64,000 bases of DNA from an uncultured Oscillospiraceae bacterium (lineage in GTDB: Bacteria > Bacillota > Clostridia > Oscillospirales > Oscillospiraceae). The stretch lies in assembly GCA_947627715.1 (NCBI GenBank), contig CANQXK010000005.1:45177-109176 (forward strand), read 5' to 3'. Each line of letters opens with the position of its first letter. The first letter of the stretch is position 1. Positions 28,415 through 37,566 of the stretch are shown piece after piece. The notes beneath the pieces were generated by a model, which was not told the DNA's origin, did not search any database, and saw only the letters and a program-made list of their open reading frames with translations. The position numbers and the translations under genes were made by a program.

Positions 28415-29185
28415 TCAGCGCACCCCGCCGCTGAGTTCTGCCCGGCCCTCTGCCAGGGCGGCGGCGCGGGGGAAATCCACAAAGACCTCCCTCACGCCGG
28501 CCTCCCCGGCAAGGCGCAGCTTCTCCCGCAGAGAGTAGAGGTCGTCCCAGAGGACAAGGTGGGGCCTCCCGGCGCTTTTGTAAGAGGCGTATTTCGCGCA
28601 CAGCTCCGGGGAGAAGCGCGCCCTTGCCAACAACGCCGGGGGAAGGCTCTCCTGACGCACCTCGCGCCCCCGGCCCGTGCGGCAGGGGAGGGGAAAAACT
28701 ACAGCCGCGCAGGACGCGGCAAGGGCCACGCGCCCCGGCCCGTGGAGGGAGAGGATGCCGCCAAGGCGGTCCCTGTACGTGCCGGAGAGGTTCTGGGCCG
28801 GGATGAGAAGCGATGCGTGTGGGGCGCTGCGGGCGTAGCTTGCGTCAAGGTAGAGCCGCAGGCCGCTCCGGGCGGCGGCCTCGTCCAGCAGGGCGCAGAA
28901 GGCGCACAGCGGCGCTTTGGGGCGGGGGAGACGGAGGACCATCCCCCGGAAGCCCCCCAGCCGGCACTGGCGGAGAAGGGCCTGGGCCAGCGCCTGATGC
29001 GGCCCCCAGCCGCGAAAGGCCCTGGCGTCCACGTCCATCAGCTCCGCCCCCGCGATGTCGCCGGGGACCCGCAAAAGGCGCACATCGCGCCCCACCCGGA
29101 AGGCCGCTGCCGACACAGGCCCGCAAAGAGCGGCCTCCCGGAGCCGGGCCGGGGGAGCGGTCAGATATATTTTTAATTCATCCAT
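28415..29185 (-). CDS. Hypothetical protein, possible TIM-barrel fold
   Basis: 256 residues, not recognised. Alternating hydrophobic strands and helices (GMVLRLPRP, LRLYLDASYA, ASLLIPAQNLSG, GRVALAASCAAVVFPLP, PHLVLWDD, VREVFVDFPRA) suggest an (alpha/beta)8 layout like the catalytic barrels of GH18-type spore cortex enzymes, but no catalytic DxE motif is evident. No signal peptide. Very GC-rich and alanine/arginine-rich. I start at the ATG with GGGGGA seven bases upstream; another ATG lies two codons earlier. Converges with the nuclease gene. Confidence 0.6.
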   Translation of the reverse strand: MDELKIYLTAPPARLREAALCGPVSAAAFRVGRDVRLLRVPGDIAGAELMDVDARAFRGWGPHQALAQALLRQCRLGGFRGMVLRLPRPKAPLCAFCALLDEAAARSGLRLYLDASYARSAPHASLLIPAQNLSGTYRDRLGGILSLHGPGRVALAASCAAVVFPLPCRTGRGREVRQESLPPALLARARFSPELCAKYASYKSAGRPHLVLWDDLYSLREKLRLAGEAGVREVFVDFPRAAALAEGRAELSGGVR

Positions 29186-29279
29186 ATACATTTCCCCCGT
29201 TATGTGGTATACTGCGTATGGAAATGCGTCCGGGCGGACAGGCCCGGCTCTAAAAACTGTATGCGCGAGGAATGGGATT

Positions 29280-29771
29280 ATGAGCTTTTCCCTCTGCCCG
29301 GAGAGAAAATTTGACAGCGTGACGCAGATCACGCCGGAGCTTCTGCGCGCCCTGGGCGTGGAGCTTTTGATCCTCGATGTGGACAACACCATCGCGCCCT
29401 ATAAGACGCTGACCCTTGAGGAGCCGGTGCTCGCCTGGGCGCGGGGCCTCCAGGAGGCCGGCGTGCGCCTCTTCATCGTCTCCAACAACAAGGGGGAGCG
29501 CCCGGAGGTGTTCGCCTCCCTTCTGCGCGTCCCCTACATCAAGCGGGCGGGGAAGCCCAGCCCCCGTGGGGTGCGGGAGGCCCTTCGCCTCTCCGGGACG
29601 GCCCCGGAGCGCGCGGCCCTGGCGGGGGATCAGATCTACACCGACACCCTGGCCGCGAACCTGGCGGGCGTCCATATGCTGCTGGTGGAACCCATTCGGT
29701 TCACAAACGTCCTGCTGGCCGTGCGGTACTTTTTTGAGCTGCCCTTCCGGCACGGAAAACGGAACCTGTAA
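29280..29771 (+). CDS. yqeG: YqeG family HAD phosphatase
   Basis: 163 residues. LLILDVDNTIAPYK is the HAD nucleophile motif, FIVSNNKGER motif II and GDQIYTDTLAANLAG motif IV. YqeG is a HAD-IIIA phosphatase of the phosphatidylglycerophosphate phosphatase type conserved in Firmicutes. ATG follows GCGAGGAATGGG. The Xaa-Pro peptidase gene follows after 26 bases. Confidence 0.92.
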   Translation: MSFSLCPERKFDSVTQITPELLRALGVELLILDVDNTIAPYKTLTLEEPVLAWARGLQEAGVRLFIVSNNKGERPEVFASLLRVPYIKRAGKPSPRGVREALRLSGTAPERAALAGDQIYTDTLAANLAGVHMLLVEPIRFTNVLLAVRYFFELPFRHGKRNL

Positions 29772-29797
29772 TTTTCTTCATAAAGGAGTGTATTCCC

Positions 29798-30868
29798 ATG
29801 AACAATGTCAAAAAGATCTCCGCCGCCGTGGCGGAAAGCGGGGCCGGGGCCATCTTCGTCACCTCGGACCAGAACCGCTACTACGCCACCGGCTTTGCCT
29901 CCTCCGCCGGGGAACTCATCATCTGCGGCGATGGCCACGCGGCCCTTTTCATCGACGCGCGGTATTTTGAGGAGGCCAGCCGGAGCATCAGCGAGGTGGA
30001 GGTCATCCGTTCCAACGATAAGCCCGTCTACGACCTGATGAACGACTACTTTAAGGAGCACGGCGTTCAAAAGCTTGCGGTGGAGGAGTCCTCCCTGAGC
30101 TACGCCCAGTACGTCGCCCTCCAGAGCAAGCTGGAGCCGGAGTTCGTCCCCGGACAGAGCATCCTCCGAAATCTGAGGGCGATAAAGAGCCGGGAGGAGA
30201 TGGACATCCTCATCGCCGCCCAGCGCATCGCCGAGAAAGCGTTCAACAATACCCTGAAGCTCATCACCCCCGACGTCACGGAGAAGGAGCTGGCCGCGGA
30301 ACTCACCTGCCAGATGTTGAAATTAGGCGCGCAGGACAAGTCCTTCGACCCCATCGTGGTCTCCGGCAGTCTCTCCAGCGTCCCCCACGGCAAGCCCAGG
30401 GACGTGAAGCTCCAGCGGGGCTTTTTGACCATGGATTTCGGCGCGCTCTACAAGGGCTACTGCTCCGACACCACCCGCACCGTGGCCATCGGCGCGCCCA
30501 CGAAGGAGATGGAGAAGGTCTACAACACCGTCCTCGCCTCCCAGTTAGAGGCCATCCGGGCCGCCCGCGCCGGGATGACGGGCCGGGAGCTTGACGGCGT
30601 GGCCCGCAAGGTCATCGCGGACGCGGGGTACGGGGAATACTTCTCCCACAGCCTCTCCCACGGCGTGGGCATCGACATCCACGAATACCCCAACTGCTCG
30701 CCCAAAAGCGAGAACGTCCTTCAGGCGGGCGACGTGATCTCCATGGAGCCGGGGATCTACCTGCCCGGCCAATTCGGAGTTCGCATCGAGGACGTGATCC
30801 TGGTGCAGGAGGACGGGTGCTTTGACCTCACCGACCTTCCCAAGGACCTGCTTGTTTTCTGCGAATAA
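29798..30868 (+). CDS. Xaa-Pro aminopeptidase (M24B family)
   Basis: 356 residues. An N-terminal creatinase-like domain (FVTSDQNRYYATGFASSAGE) precedes the pita-bread peptidase with metal ligands in TMDFGALYKGYCSDTTRT, HSLSHGVGIDIHE, ISMEPGIYLPG and VRIEDV. Removes N-terminal residues next to proline in the cytoplasm. It sits directly before efp, a usual order in Firmicutes. AAGGAG precedes ATG. Confidence 0.95.
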   Translation: MNNVKKISAAVAESGAGAIFVTSDQNRYYATGFASSAGELIICGDGHAALFIDARYFEEASRSISEVEVIRSNDKPVYDLMNDYFKEHGVQKLAVEESSLSYAQYVALQSKLEPEFVPGQSILRNLRAIKSREEMDILIAAQRIAEKAFNNTLKLITPDVTEKELAAELTCQMLKLGAQDKSFDPIVVSGSLSSVPHGKPRDVKLQRGFLTMDFGALYKGYCSDTTRTVAIGAPTKEMEKVYNTVLASQLEAIRAARAGMTGRELDGVARKVIADAGYGEYFSHSLSHGVGIDIHEYPNCSPKSENVLQAGDVISMEPGIYLPGQFGVRIEDVILVQEDGCFDLTDLPKDLLVFCE

Positions 30869-30909
30869 AGAGCGCCGGGAGATTTTTTCAGGGAATGGCA
30901 GAATTTCTC

Positions 30910-30938
30910 TTGCAAAAAGAGAGAAAATGATGTAGAAT
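30910..30938 (+). promoter_or_regulatory. Sigma-A promoter for efp
   Basis: TTGCAA (30910-30915), 17 bases, TAGAAT (30933-30938), between the peptidase gene and efp. Confidence 0.65.
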
Positions 30939-30986
30939 AAATCAGATTCATCGAATTGCGAATACTACTCTACGGGAGGATTAAAC

Positions 30987-31556
30987 ATGGCAACCATTAC
31001 CGCCAGCGATTTCAGAAACGGAAAGACCTTTGAGTACGAGGGAAAGCCCGTCGTGGTCGTCGAATTTCAGCACGTCAAGCCCGGCAAGGGCGCCGCGTTC
31101 GTGCGGACAAAGATGAAGAACCTCATCACCGGGGCCGTCACCGAGACGTCCTTCAACCCCACCGCCAAGTTTGAGGAGGCGTTTGTGGAGCGCAAGGAGG
31201 CCGAGTACCTCTATCAGGACGGGGACCTCTACTACTTCATGGATCCTGAGACCTACGAGCAGGAGCCTGTTTCCGGGTCCAAGCTGGGGGACAATTTCCG
31301 CTTTGTGAAGGAGAACATGATCTGCGTCATCAGCTCCTACAAGGGCGACGTCTTCTCCGTGGAGCCTCCCAACTTCGTGGAGCTTGAGGTCACCGACACC
31401 GACCCCGGCTTTGCCGGAAACACCGCCACCAACACCCTCAAGCCCGCCACGCTGGAGACCGGCGCCGAGATCAAGGTGCCCCTCTTTATCAACGTGGGCG
31501 ACAGGATCCGCATCGACACCCGCACCGGCGAGTATCTGGAGCGGGCCAAGGGCTGA
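30987..31556 (+). CDS. efp: Translation elongation factor P
   Basis: 189 residues, three beta-barrel domains. The tip of domain I is [10 protein letters not shown] with K34 at the position that is modified in other bacteria; no EpmA or YmfI-type modification gene is in the window. C-terminal [19 protein letters not shown] is typical. Relieves ribosome stalling at proline runs. ATG after GGGAGGA. Confidence 0.97.
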   Translation: MATITASDFRNGKTFEYEGKPVVVVEFQHVKPGKGAAFVRTKMKNLITGAVTETSFNPTAKFEEAFVERKEAEYLYQDGDLYYFMDPETYEQEPVSGSKLGDNFRFVKENMICVISSYKGDVFSVEPPNFVELEVTDTDPGFAGNTATNTLKPATLETGAEIKVPLFINVGDRIRIDTRTGEYLERAKG

Positions 31557-31681
31557 CGCCGCCGCGTATGCGGCGTGCCCTCGCCGTGTTCTCCCGCGCG
31601 GGAGACCCCGAAAAGAGGGCGGAAGCCGCCTGACACCATCAACGATTTTCATTTGAGTTTCATTTGAGGAGGTATATTCAA

Positions 31682-32167
31682 ATGACACCTGCCGAAAAAG
31701 TAGCGTATATCAAGGGCCTTATGGAGGGCATGGAGCTGGACACCGCGAAGGGCGAGGGGAAGATCCTCGCCGCCATCGTGGACGCTCTGGAGGATCTGGC
31801 TCTCCAGCAGGAGGACATGGGCGACGCCATCGTGGAGCTTAACGACGGTCTGGACGCCGTCTCCGACGACCTTGAGGACGTGGAGAACGTCGTCTTTGGC
31901 GACGGGGAGGATGAGTGCTGCTGCGGCCACCATCACGACGATGAGGACGATGAGGACGACGAGGACTACGAGTACGAGGTGGAGTGCCCCGCCTGCGGCG
32001 CCCAGCTGGTGCTTGAGGACGGCGACCTTGAGCAGGGCGTCATCCAGTGCCCCGAATGCGGCGAGACCCTTGAACTCGATCTCTCCGAGGTGGAGGAGGA
32101 CGACGACTCCGGCGACGATGACGACTACGAGGAGTACGACGACGAGGACTTAGAGCCCGAGGAATAA
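31682..32167 (+). CDS. CD1247-type protein with zinc ribbon and acidic tail
   Basis: 161 residues. The N-terminal 60 residues (TPAEKVAYIKGLMEGMELD, KILAAIVDALEDLA) match the CD1247 N-terminal domain seen in clostridia. Then come a Cys/His cluster (ECCCGHHHDDED), a zinc ribbon with CPACG and CPECG, and an Asp/Glu-rich end. The aspartate-rich blocks could bind divalent cations or mimic nucleic acid. GAGGAGG precedes ATG. It follows efp by 125 bases that contain no clear promoter. Confidence 0.8.
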   Translation: MTPAEKVAYIKGLMEGMELDTAKGEGKILAAIVDALEDLALQQEDMGDAIVELNDGLDAVSDDLEDVENVVFGDGEDECCCGHHHDDEDDEDDEDYEYEVECPACGAQLVLEDGDLEQGVIQCPECGETLELDLSEVEEDDDSGDDDDYEEYDDEDLEPEE

Positions 32168-32185
32168 GCGTTTGAACAACAAGGT

Positions 32186-32212
32186 AAAGGCCGCCCGCTG
32201 GACGGCCTTTTT
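32186..32212 (+). terminator. Rho-independent terminator after the CD1247-type gene
   Basis: AAAGGCCG (32186-32193) pairs with CGGCCTTT (32203-32210), then TT. The ABC-F start codon is only 20 bases downstream. Confidence 0.8.
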
Positions 32213-32231
32213 CCGTGGCTTTTGGTGAAAC

Positions 32232-34103
32232 ATGATTGATCTATCCGTACAAAAGATCCGAATCGCCTTTGAAAAGGGAAACGACATCCTCAAAGGCGTC
32301 ACCTTTGACGTGAATACCGGGGAGCACGTGGGGATCCTGGGCCGCAACGGCGCGGGAAAGACCACGCTCTTCCGGGTGATCTCCGGGGAACTCACCCCCG
32401 ACGAGGGTATTGTGATCGTCGCGCCGGGAAAGCGCGTGGGCGTTCTGAGCCAGATCCCCGTCTACCCGGAGGGCTTTACCGGGGAGGATGTGCTCCGTCA
32501 GGCCCAGCGGCGGATCGAGCGCATGGGGGAGAATATGGAGGAGCTGGCGGAACGGATGGCCGCCGGGGACGACTCCGCGGACACGCTGAGGGCCTATGAC
32601 AGGCTGTCGGCGGAATTTCTGCGCCTGGGCGGGTACGAGCTGGAGCGTTTCCGGGACACGGTGGCCAACGGCTTGGGCATTCCCAGACGGCAGCGGGAGC
32701 AGCTCTACAGTGAGCTGTCCGGCGGGGAAAAGACCCGCCTCAATCTGGCCCGCCTCATCCTGGAGGACACGGACATCCTCCTTCTGGACGAACCCACCAA
32801 CCACCTGGATATGTCCGCCTCGGAGTGGCTGGAGGACTATATCGGGAAATTCAAGGGAACCGTCCTCACCATCTCCCACGACCGCTACTTTCTGGACAGG
32901 ACCGTGGGCCGCGTCATCGAGATCGTGGAGGGCGCGCCGGAGTTTTACAGCGGGAATTACAGCTTCTACGTTGCGGAGAAACAGCGCCGGTACGAGGAGC
33001 GGCTGAAGCAGTTTGAAAAGCAGGAGGCCAAGATCGCCCAGCTGCAAAAGGCCGCCGACGACCTGCACCTGTGGGCGTTTATGGGCGCGGACAAGCTCCA
33101 CAAGCGCGCCTTCTCCATGGAGAAGCGCATCGAGAGAATGCGCACCGCCGTCCGTCCGAAGCAGGAGGTGAAGATGAAGTCCCGCTTTGGCGAGACGGAG
33201 TTTCGCGGGAACGAGGTGCTTGTGGCAAAAGGCGTCTCCAAGGCGTTCGGGGACAAGCGGATCCTGGCGGAGACGGACCTCCTTATGGAACCGGGGGAGG
33301 CCGTGGCCCTCATCGGCGACAACGGGGCGGGGAAGTCCACCTTAGTGAAGATGATCGTGGGGGAGGAGCCGCCGGACTCCGGCTTCATCCGTCTGGGACC
33401 CGCCGTCAAGGCCGCCTATCTGCCCCAGACGGTGACCTTCCGGGACGAGACGCTCACCGTGCTTGAGACGATGATGTTCGAGGCCCAGTGTACCCAGCAG
33501 GAGGCCAGGGACCGCCTGGCGGCCTTCCTCTTCCGGGGGGAGAGCGTGTTCACCTGCGTGTCGGACCTGTCCGGCGGGGAGCGCAGCCGCCTGAGGCTGT
33601 GTATGCTGATGAAATCGGACATCAACCTGCTCATTCTGGACGAACCCACCAACCACCTGGACGCGGCCAGCCGGGAGTGGATCGAGGAGGCCCTGTCCGA
33701 CTACACCGAGGCGCTGCTGTTCGTCTCCCACGACCGCTGGTTCATCAGCCGCTTCGCCACCCGCATCTGGGCCATGGGCGGAGGGGAGCTTCAGGATTAC
33801 CGCATGGGGTACGAGGAGTACCGGGCCTATCTTGAGCGGCAGAGGCAGCTCGCCCAGACCAATGCCGTCAAGACGGAGAAGCCCCGGAAGGAGCCGAAAA
33901 AGGCCCCCGCCGTGAAGGACCGCTCGGCGGCGAAGTTGGAGCGGGAGATCGGCCAGCTGGAGGAGAGGATCGCCCAGAACGAGGCCGCCCAGGAGGCCGC
34001 CTCCACGGACTACCAGCGGCTCATGGAGCTGACGGAGGAGCATCAGGAGCTTGCCGCGAGGTTAGAGGAGCTTTACGCGGCCTGGGAGGAGGCGTCGGAA
34101 TGA
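32232..34103 (+). CDS. ABC-F family ribosome-associated ATPase
   Basis: 623 residues, two ABC domains and no membrane segments. NBD1 has GRNGAGKTT, LSGGEKTRLNLA and LLLDEPTNHLD; NBD2 has GDNGAGKST, LSGGERSRLRL and LILDEPTNHLD. Between them lies the charged P-site tRNA-interaction linker (EERLKQFEKQEAK, KLHKRAFSMEKRIERM), and a C-terminal coiled coil (REIGQLEERIAQNEAAQEAA). ABC-F proteins act at the E site to aid translation or antibiotic protection; the subgroup cannot be set by eye. Ribosome site is weak (GGTGA), and the gene is packed against the upstream terminator. Its stop overlaps the next start (ATGA). Confidence 0.92.
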   Translation: MIDLSVQKIRIAFEKGNDILKGVTFDVNTGEHVGILGRNGAGKTTLFRVISGELTPDEGIVIVAPGKRVGVLSQIPVYPEGFTGEDVLRQAQRRIERMGENMEELAERMAAGDDSADTLRAYDRLSAEFLRLGGYELERFRDTVANGLGIPRRQREQLYSELSGGEKTRLNLARLILEDTDILLLDEPTNHLDMSASEWLEDYIGKFKGTVLTISHDRYFLDRTVGRVIEIVEGAPEFYSGNYSFYVAEKQRRYEERLKQFEKQEAKIAQLQKAADDLHLWAFMGADKLHKRAFSMEKRIERMRTAVRPKQEVKMKSRFGETEFRGNEVLVAKGVSKAFGDKRILAETDLLMEPGEAVALIGDNGAGKSTLVKMIVGEEPPDSGFIRLGPAVKAAYLPQTVTFRDETLTVLETMMFEAQCTQQEARDRLAAFLFRGESVFTCVSDLSGGERSRLRLCMLMKSDINLLILDEPTNHLDAASREWIEEALSDYTEALLFVSHDRWFISRFATRIWAMGGGELQDYRMGYEEYRAYLERQRQLAQTNAVKTEKPRKEPKKAPAVKDRSAAKLEREIGQLEERIAQNEAAQEAASTDYQRLMELTEEHQELAARLEELYAAWEEASE

Positions 34104-34861
34104 AAAAGACGGCAGGGTATCTCATCGCCGCCGGTATTTGTCTGGCACTGGCGGCGTTTTTCCGCTTCGCCCTGATGGGCTATGGCTTTTTGGGCCTGTG
34201 CTTTGCCGCGCTGGCGGCGCTGATTTTGTGCTTTTGGGGACTGAAGCGCCTCTCGGATAAGCACGGGAGGACTGCGCGGCGCCTCAAAACGGCCCTCCTG
34301 TGCCTGTTGATCGCCGGGAGCCTGGCCGCGGCAGTCACCGAGGGGGCCGTCGCGGCCGCGTGTCTTCGGGCCGGGGCGGGGGAGAGCGGGGCGCGGTGCG
34401 CCATCGTCCTGGGGGCCGGGGTCAACGGGACCGTCCCCTCCAGGGCGCTCCACGCCCGGCTGGAGGCCGCGCTGGCCTTCTCGCAGGAGGACCCAAACGC
34501 CATCCTCATCCTCTCCGGCGGCCAGGGTCCCGGCGAGGACGTCTCCGAGGCGCAGTGTATGGCCCAGTGGCTGACGGGGCGCGGCGTAGCGCCGGAGCGC
34601 CTTGTTCTGGAGGACAAGTCCACCAGCACCGAGGAAAATTTGACCTTCTCCAAAGAGAAGCTCCGTGAGCTGTGCATCGATAACGCGCCCGTGACCCTCA
34701 TCACCGCCGGGTATCACATTTGCAGGGCCAAGCTCATGGCCGGGGACCTGGGCTATGAAAACGTCTCCGCCCGCGCGGCCTTCACAGGCTACCCCCTTCT
34801 GGAACTCAACTACTTCCTCCGGGAGATCCCGGCCATCTGGGTCTACCTTCTTACAAGATAG
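34100..34861 (+). CDS. YdcF/SanA-like DUF218 membrane protein
   Basis: 253 residues. Two or three N-terminal membrane segments (about 5-20, 28-48, 66-90) are followed by the DUF218 domain: AIVLGAGVNGTVPSRALHARL, ILILSGGQGPGEDVSEAQ, EDKSTSTEENLTFSK and VTLITAGYHICRAK. DUF218 proteins (ElyC, SanA, YdcF) are linked to envelope polysaccharide integrity. Translationally coupled to the ABC-F gene. Confidence 0.88.
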   Translation: MKKTAGYLIAAGICLALAAFFRFALMGYGFLGLCFAALAALILCFWGLKRLSDKHGRTARRLKTALLCLLIAGSLAAAVTEGAVAAACLRAGAGESGARCAIVLGAGVNGTVPSRALHARLEAALAFSQEDPNAILILSGGQGPGEDVSEAQCMAQWLTGRGVAPERLVLEDKSTSTEENLTFSKEKLRELCIDNAPVTLITAGYHICRAKLMAGDLGYENVSARAAFTGYPLLELNYFLREIPAIWVYLLTR

Positions 34862-34885
34862 CCCGCCTTGGCCCGATCCGGCACA

Positions 34886-34916
34886 AAAAAAGCACCGCTT
34901 TTCCCGCGGTGCTTTT
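34886..34916. terminator. Bidirectional terminator between DUF218 gene and carD
   Basis: AAAAAGCACCGC pairs with GCGGTGCTTTT, with A and T runs on opposite sides so it can stop transcription from both convergent genes. Confidence 0.9.
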
Positions 34917-34928
34917 CATAATTTCGAG

Positions 34929-35456
34929 TTACCCGTTGAACTCCCCGCCGGCCTTTATGGTGTCCAGGGCGCTTTTCACGTAGCCGTCCACCTCGCTGCG
35001 GTCGATGTCCAGGGCGACGGCCAGCTCCCCGTAGAGCATATCCTCCGCCCGCTTCATATACCGCTCGTCGATCTGGCCCAGCTTTTTCCCGCGCTCGGCG
35101 GCGACGCGCCGCTTCTCCACCACGTCCTTGATGAGCTTCACAAGTCCGATGCACTCGTACTGCTGGATGGCCTTCTGATAATGCTCGGTGAGGAAGCGCA
35201 GATTCATGCTCTCATACAGCTCCCCGGTGACCGCCGGGATGGCGCGGATGAGGTCGATGGCCTCCTGCCGGGAGATGACCGGGCGCATAAAGACAGGCGT
35301 GTCCACAGGCGCAAAGACCTTCCCTGACCTGTAGAGGGGCGACAGCGTATAGTAAAGCCTGTCCTTGTTCGCGCCGGACACATTGGGACAACCGATGTCC
35401 TCCACGACGCAAACGCCCTCTCCTCCGTATATGATATAAGCCCCCGTGTCAAACAT
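34929..35456 (-). CDS. CarD family transcription regulator
   Basis: 175 residues. The N-terminal RNA polymerase interaction domain (FDTGAYIIYGGEGVCVVEDI, YYTLSPLY, VFAPVDTP) is the CarD/TRCF-RID fold; the C-terminal part is helical (RFLTEHYQKAIQQYE, KLIKDVVEKRRVAAERGKKLG, YMKRAEDMLYGELAVALD), as in CdnL. It should stabilise open promoter complexes. ATG follows GGGAGAG at seven bases. Confidence 0.9.
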   Translation of the reverse strand: MFDTGAYIIYGGEGVCVVEDIGCPNVSGANKDRLYYTLSPLYRSGKVFAPVDTPVFMRPVISRQEAIDLIRAIPAVTGELYESMNLRFLTEHYQKAIQQYECIGLVKLIKDVVEKRRVAAERGKKLGQIDERYMKRAEDMLYGELAVALDIDRSEVDGYVKSALDTIKAGGEFNG

Positions 35457-35515
35457 AACCGCACTCTCCCGCATCATCTGACGAATCACCGCAATTTCAG
35501 CTCCCAATATAGTCA

Positions 35516-35544
35516 TTATAACACATATTTTGCCCGAATGTAAG
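35516..35544 (-). promoter_or_regulatory. Sigma-A promoter for carD
   Basis: Minus strand TTACAT (35539-35544), 17 bases, TATAAT (35516-35521). Confidence 0.7.
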
Positions 35545-35604
35545 TAGAAATTTTCAAAAACAGGCGAAAATTGTTGCGATTTTTGCGGAGTTGCGCCGTA
35601 AACC

Positions 35605-35633
35605 TTGCATTTTTGCCAGAGAATTACTATAAT
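35605..35633 (+). promoter_or_regulatory. Sigma-A promoter for the aldo/keto reductase operon
   Basis: TTGCAT (35605-35610), 17 bases, TATAAT (35628-35633), divergent from the carD promoter. Confidence 0.75.
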
Positions 35634-35666
35634 ATTTTCAACAAATAAACGGACGGAGGAGATCCC

Positions 35667-36788
35667 ATGAAGAAACTCGGCTTTGGCCTGATGCGGCTGC
35701 CCACCCTCGATCCGGCGGACCAGAAGAGCATTGATATGCCTCAGATGTGCCGGATGGTGGACACATTCTTGGAGCGCGGCTTTACTTATTTCGACACCGC
35801 CTGGATGTACCACGACCATCAGAGCGAGATCGCGGCCCGGGAGGCGCTGGTGAAGCGCCACCCCCGCGACGCCTTTACCCTGACCACCAAGCTCCCCACC
35901 ATGATGCTCAAGGAGGAGGGGGACCAGGAGCGCATTTTCGAGGAACAGAGAAAAAAGTGCGGCGTGGAGTTCTTTGACTACTATCTTCTGCATAACCTGA
36001 ACAGTAGAGTCATCGACACCGTGGAGCGGCTTGACTGCTTCGGCTTTGTCCGCAAGCTCCGGGAGGAGGGGAAGATCCGCCACATCGGCTTCTCCTTCCA
36101 CGACAAGGCCGACCTTCTGGACAGGATCCTCACCGCCCACCCGGAGGTGGAGTTTGTCCAGCTCCAGATCAACTACCTGGACTGGGAATCCCCCCGCGTC
36201 CAGTCCCGCCTTTGCTACGAGACCGCCGTTCGCCACGGCAAGAAGGTCATTATCATGGAGCCTGTCAAGGGCGGCGCGCTGGCCCAGCTCCCGGCGGAAG
36301 GGGAGAAGCTCCTGAAGGCCGCCGATCCCGATGCGTCCGTCGCCTCCTGGGCCGTCCGCTTCGCCGCCAGCCTGCCGGAGGTCCACGTGGTGCTCTCCGG
36401 CATGAGCACCCTGGCCCAGCTTCAGGACAACACCGGCTTTATGGCCGATTTCAAGCCCCTGACGCAGGAGGAGCGGGCCATGCTCATGAAGTGCGCGGAC
36501 ATCATCAACAACTACACTGCCGTCCCCTGTACCGCCTGCCGCTACTGCACCGAGGGGTGCCCCATGGGCATCGAGATCCCCGACCTCTTCGCCTTCTATA
36601 ACGCCCACGTCAAGGCGAAGATGCTCAGGAGCTGGTCCGACCCCTCCAAGGACCAGTACCGGGAGTTTGTGGAGACCCATTCCAAAGCGTCCGACTGCGT
36701 CCAGTGCCGCCAGTGCGAGGGGGCCTGCCCCCAGCATCTGGAGATCGTCAAGTCCCTGAAGGACGTGGCCGCCGCCTTTGAGGCGTGA
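35667..36788 (+). CDS. Aldo/keto reductase with C-terminal 4Fe-4S domain
   Basis: 373 residues. An AKR barrel (GFGLMRLPT, FDTAWMYHDHQSE, TTKLPT, LLHNLNS, IRHIGFSFHDK) is followed by a ferredoxin-like C-terminus with two cysteine motifs, CTACRYCTEGCP and CVQCRQCEGACPQ. This fused form is widespread in anaerobes; electrons may pass via the clusters rather than NADPH alone. Substrate unknown. GGAGGAG precedes ATG. The next gene, an iron-sulfur flavoprotein, begins 33 bases on and is a plausible partner. Confidence 0.9.
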   Translation: MKKLGFGLMRLPTLDPADQKSIDMPQMCRMVDTFLERGFTYFDTAWMYHDHQSEIAAREALVKRHPRDAFTLTTKLPTMMLKEEGDQERIFEEQRKKCGVEFFDYYLLHNLNSRVIDTVERLDCFGFVRKLREEGKIRHIGFSFHDKADLLDRILTAHPEVEFVQLQINYLDWESPRVQSRLCYETAVRHGKKVIIMEPVKGGALAQLPAEGEKLLKAADPDASVASWAVRFAASLPEVHVVLSGMSTLAQLQDNTGFMADFKPLTQEERAMLMKCADIINNYTAVPCTACRYCTEGCPMGIEIPDLFAFYNAHVKAKMLRSWSDPSKDQYREFVETHSKASDCVQCRQCEGACPQHLEIVKSLKDVAAAFEA

Positions 36789-36821
36789 CAAACGAAAACT
36801 TTTTATTGTTCGAGGTGTATT

Positions 36822-37451
36822 ATGAAGGTACTTTTGGTCAACGGAAGCCCCCACGAGAAGGGCTGTACCTACACGGCTCTTGCCGAGGTGGGAAAGGCGC
36901 TGGACGCCGCCGGCATTGCAACAGACGTCTTTTGGATCGGCAATAAGCCCGTGGCCGGCTGCATCGGCTGCGGCGGCTGCCGCCGCAGCGGACAGGACCG
37001 CTGCGTCTTTGGCGGCGACACGGTCACCGCGTTCATCGACCGCATCGACGACTATGACGGCTTCGTCTTCGGCTCGCCCGTCCACTACGCCTCCGCCGGC
37101 GGGGCAATGACCTGCTTCATGGACCGGGTGTTCTACTCCGCCGGGTCGCGCCTCCGCTCCAAGCCCGGCGCCGCCGTGGTCTCCGCCCGGCGCGGAGGCA
37201 CCACCGCCGCTCTCGACCAGCTCCAGAAATATTTCTATATCACAGGGATGCCCATCCCCACCAGCCAGTACTGGCCTATGGTCCACGGCAACACCCCCGA
37301 CGAGGTGCGGCAGGACCTGGAGGGCCTCCAGACCATGCGCCTTTTGGGGGAGAATATGGCCTGGCTTTTAAAGTGCATCGAGGCCGGGAAAAAGGCCGGC
37401 ATCCAGCCCCCCGAAAAACAGCAGAAGATCAACACCAACTTCGTGAGATGA
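36822..37451 (+). CDS. Iron-sulfur flavoprotein / NAD(P)H-dependent FMN reductase family
   Basis: 209 residues. Flavodoxin-like start VLLVNGSPHEKGCTYTAL, the cysteine cluster CIGCGGCRRSGQDRC that binds a 4Fe-4S in this family, and FGSPVHYASAGGAM for FMN. Likely moves electrons for redox-stress or quinone reduction. A strong terminator begins at its stop codon. Confidence 0.9.
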   Translation: MKVLLVNGSPHEKGCTYTALAEVGKALDAAGIATDVFWIGNKPVAGCIGCGGCRRSGQDRCVFGGDTVTAFIDRIDDYDGFVFGSPVHYASAGGAMTCFMDRVFYSAGSRLRSKPGAAVVSARRGGTTAALDQLQKYFYITGMPIPTSQYWPMVHGNTPDEVRQDLEGLQTMRLLGENMAWLLKCIEAGKKAGIQPPEKQQKINTNFVR

Positions 37452-37486
37452 AATTTTCCCCTCCCGGCGGGAGGGGAAAATTTTTT
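37452..37486 (+). terminator. Strong rho-independent terminator
   Basis: AATTTTCCCCTCCC, loop GGC, GGGAGGGGAAAATT then TTTT; a 14-bp stem with T tract. Confidence 0.93.
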
Positions 37487-37506
37487 AGATATTTTGTAAA
37501 ATATAC

Positions 37507-37535
37507 TTGACAAACTATCGCAAAAATGCTACAGT
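37507..37535 (+). promoter_or_regulatory. Sigma-A promoter for the membrane protein/HTH pair
   Basis: TTGACA (37507-37512), 17 bases, TACAGT (37530-37535) with TGC before the -10 box. Confidence 0.75.
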
Positions 37536-37566
37536 AAAGGAAATATAAAAAGGGAGGTCTCAGCTT

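Noticed and set aside
34929..37286. A 785-codon open frame on the minus strand through the aldo/keto reductase region
   Set aside because: Only its 3' part is carD; the rest is antisense to the reductase and flavoprotein genes with no recognisable domain.
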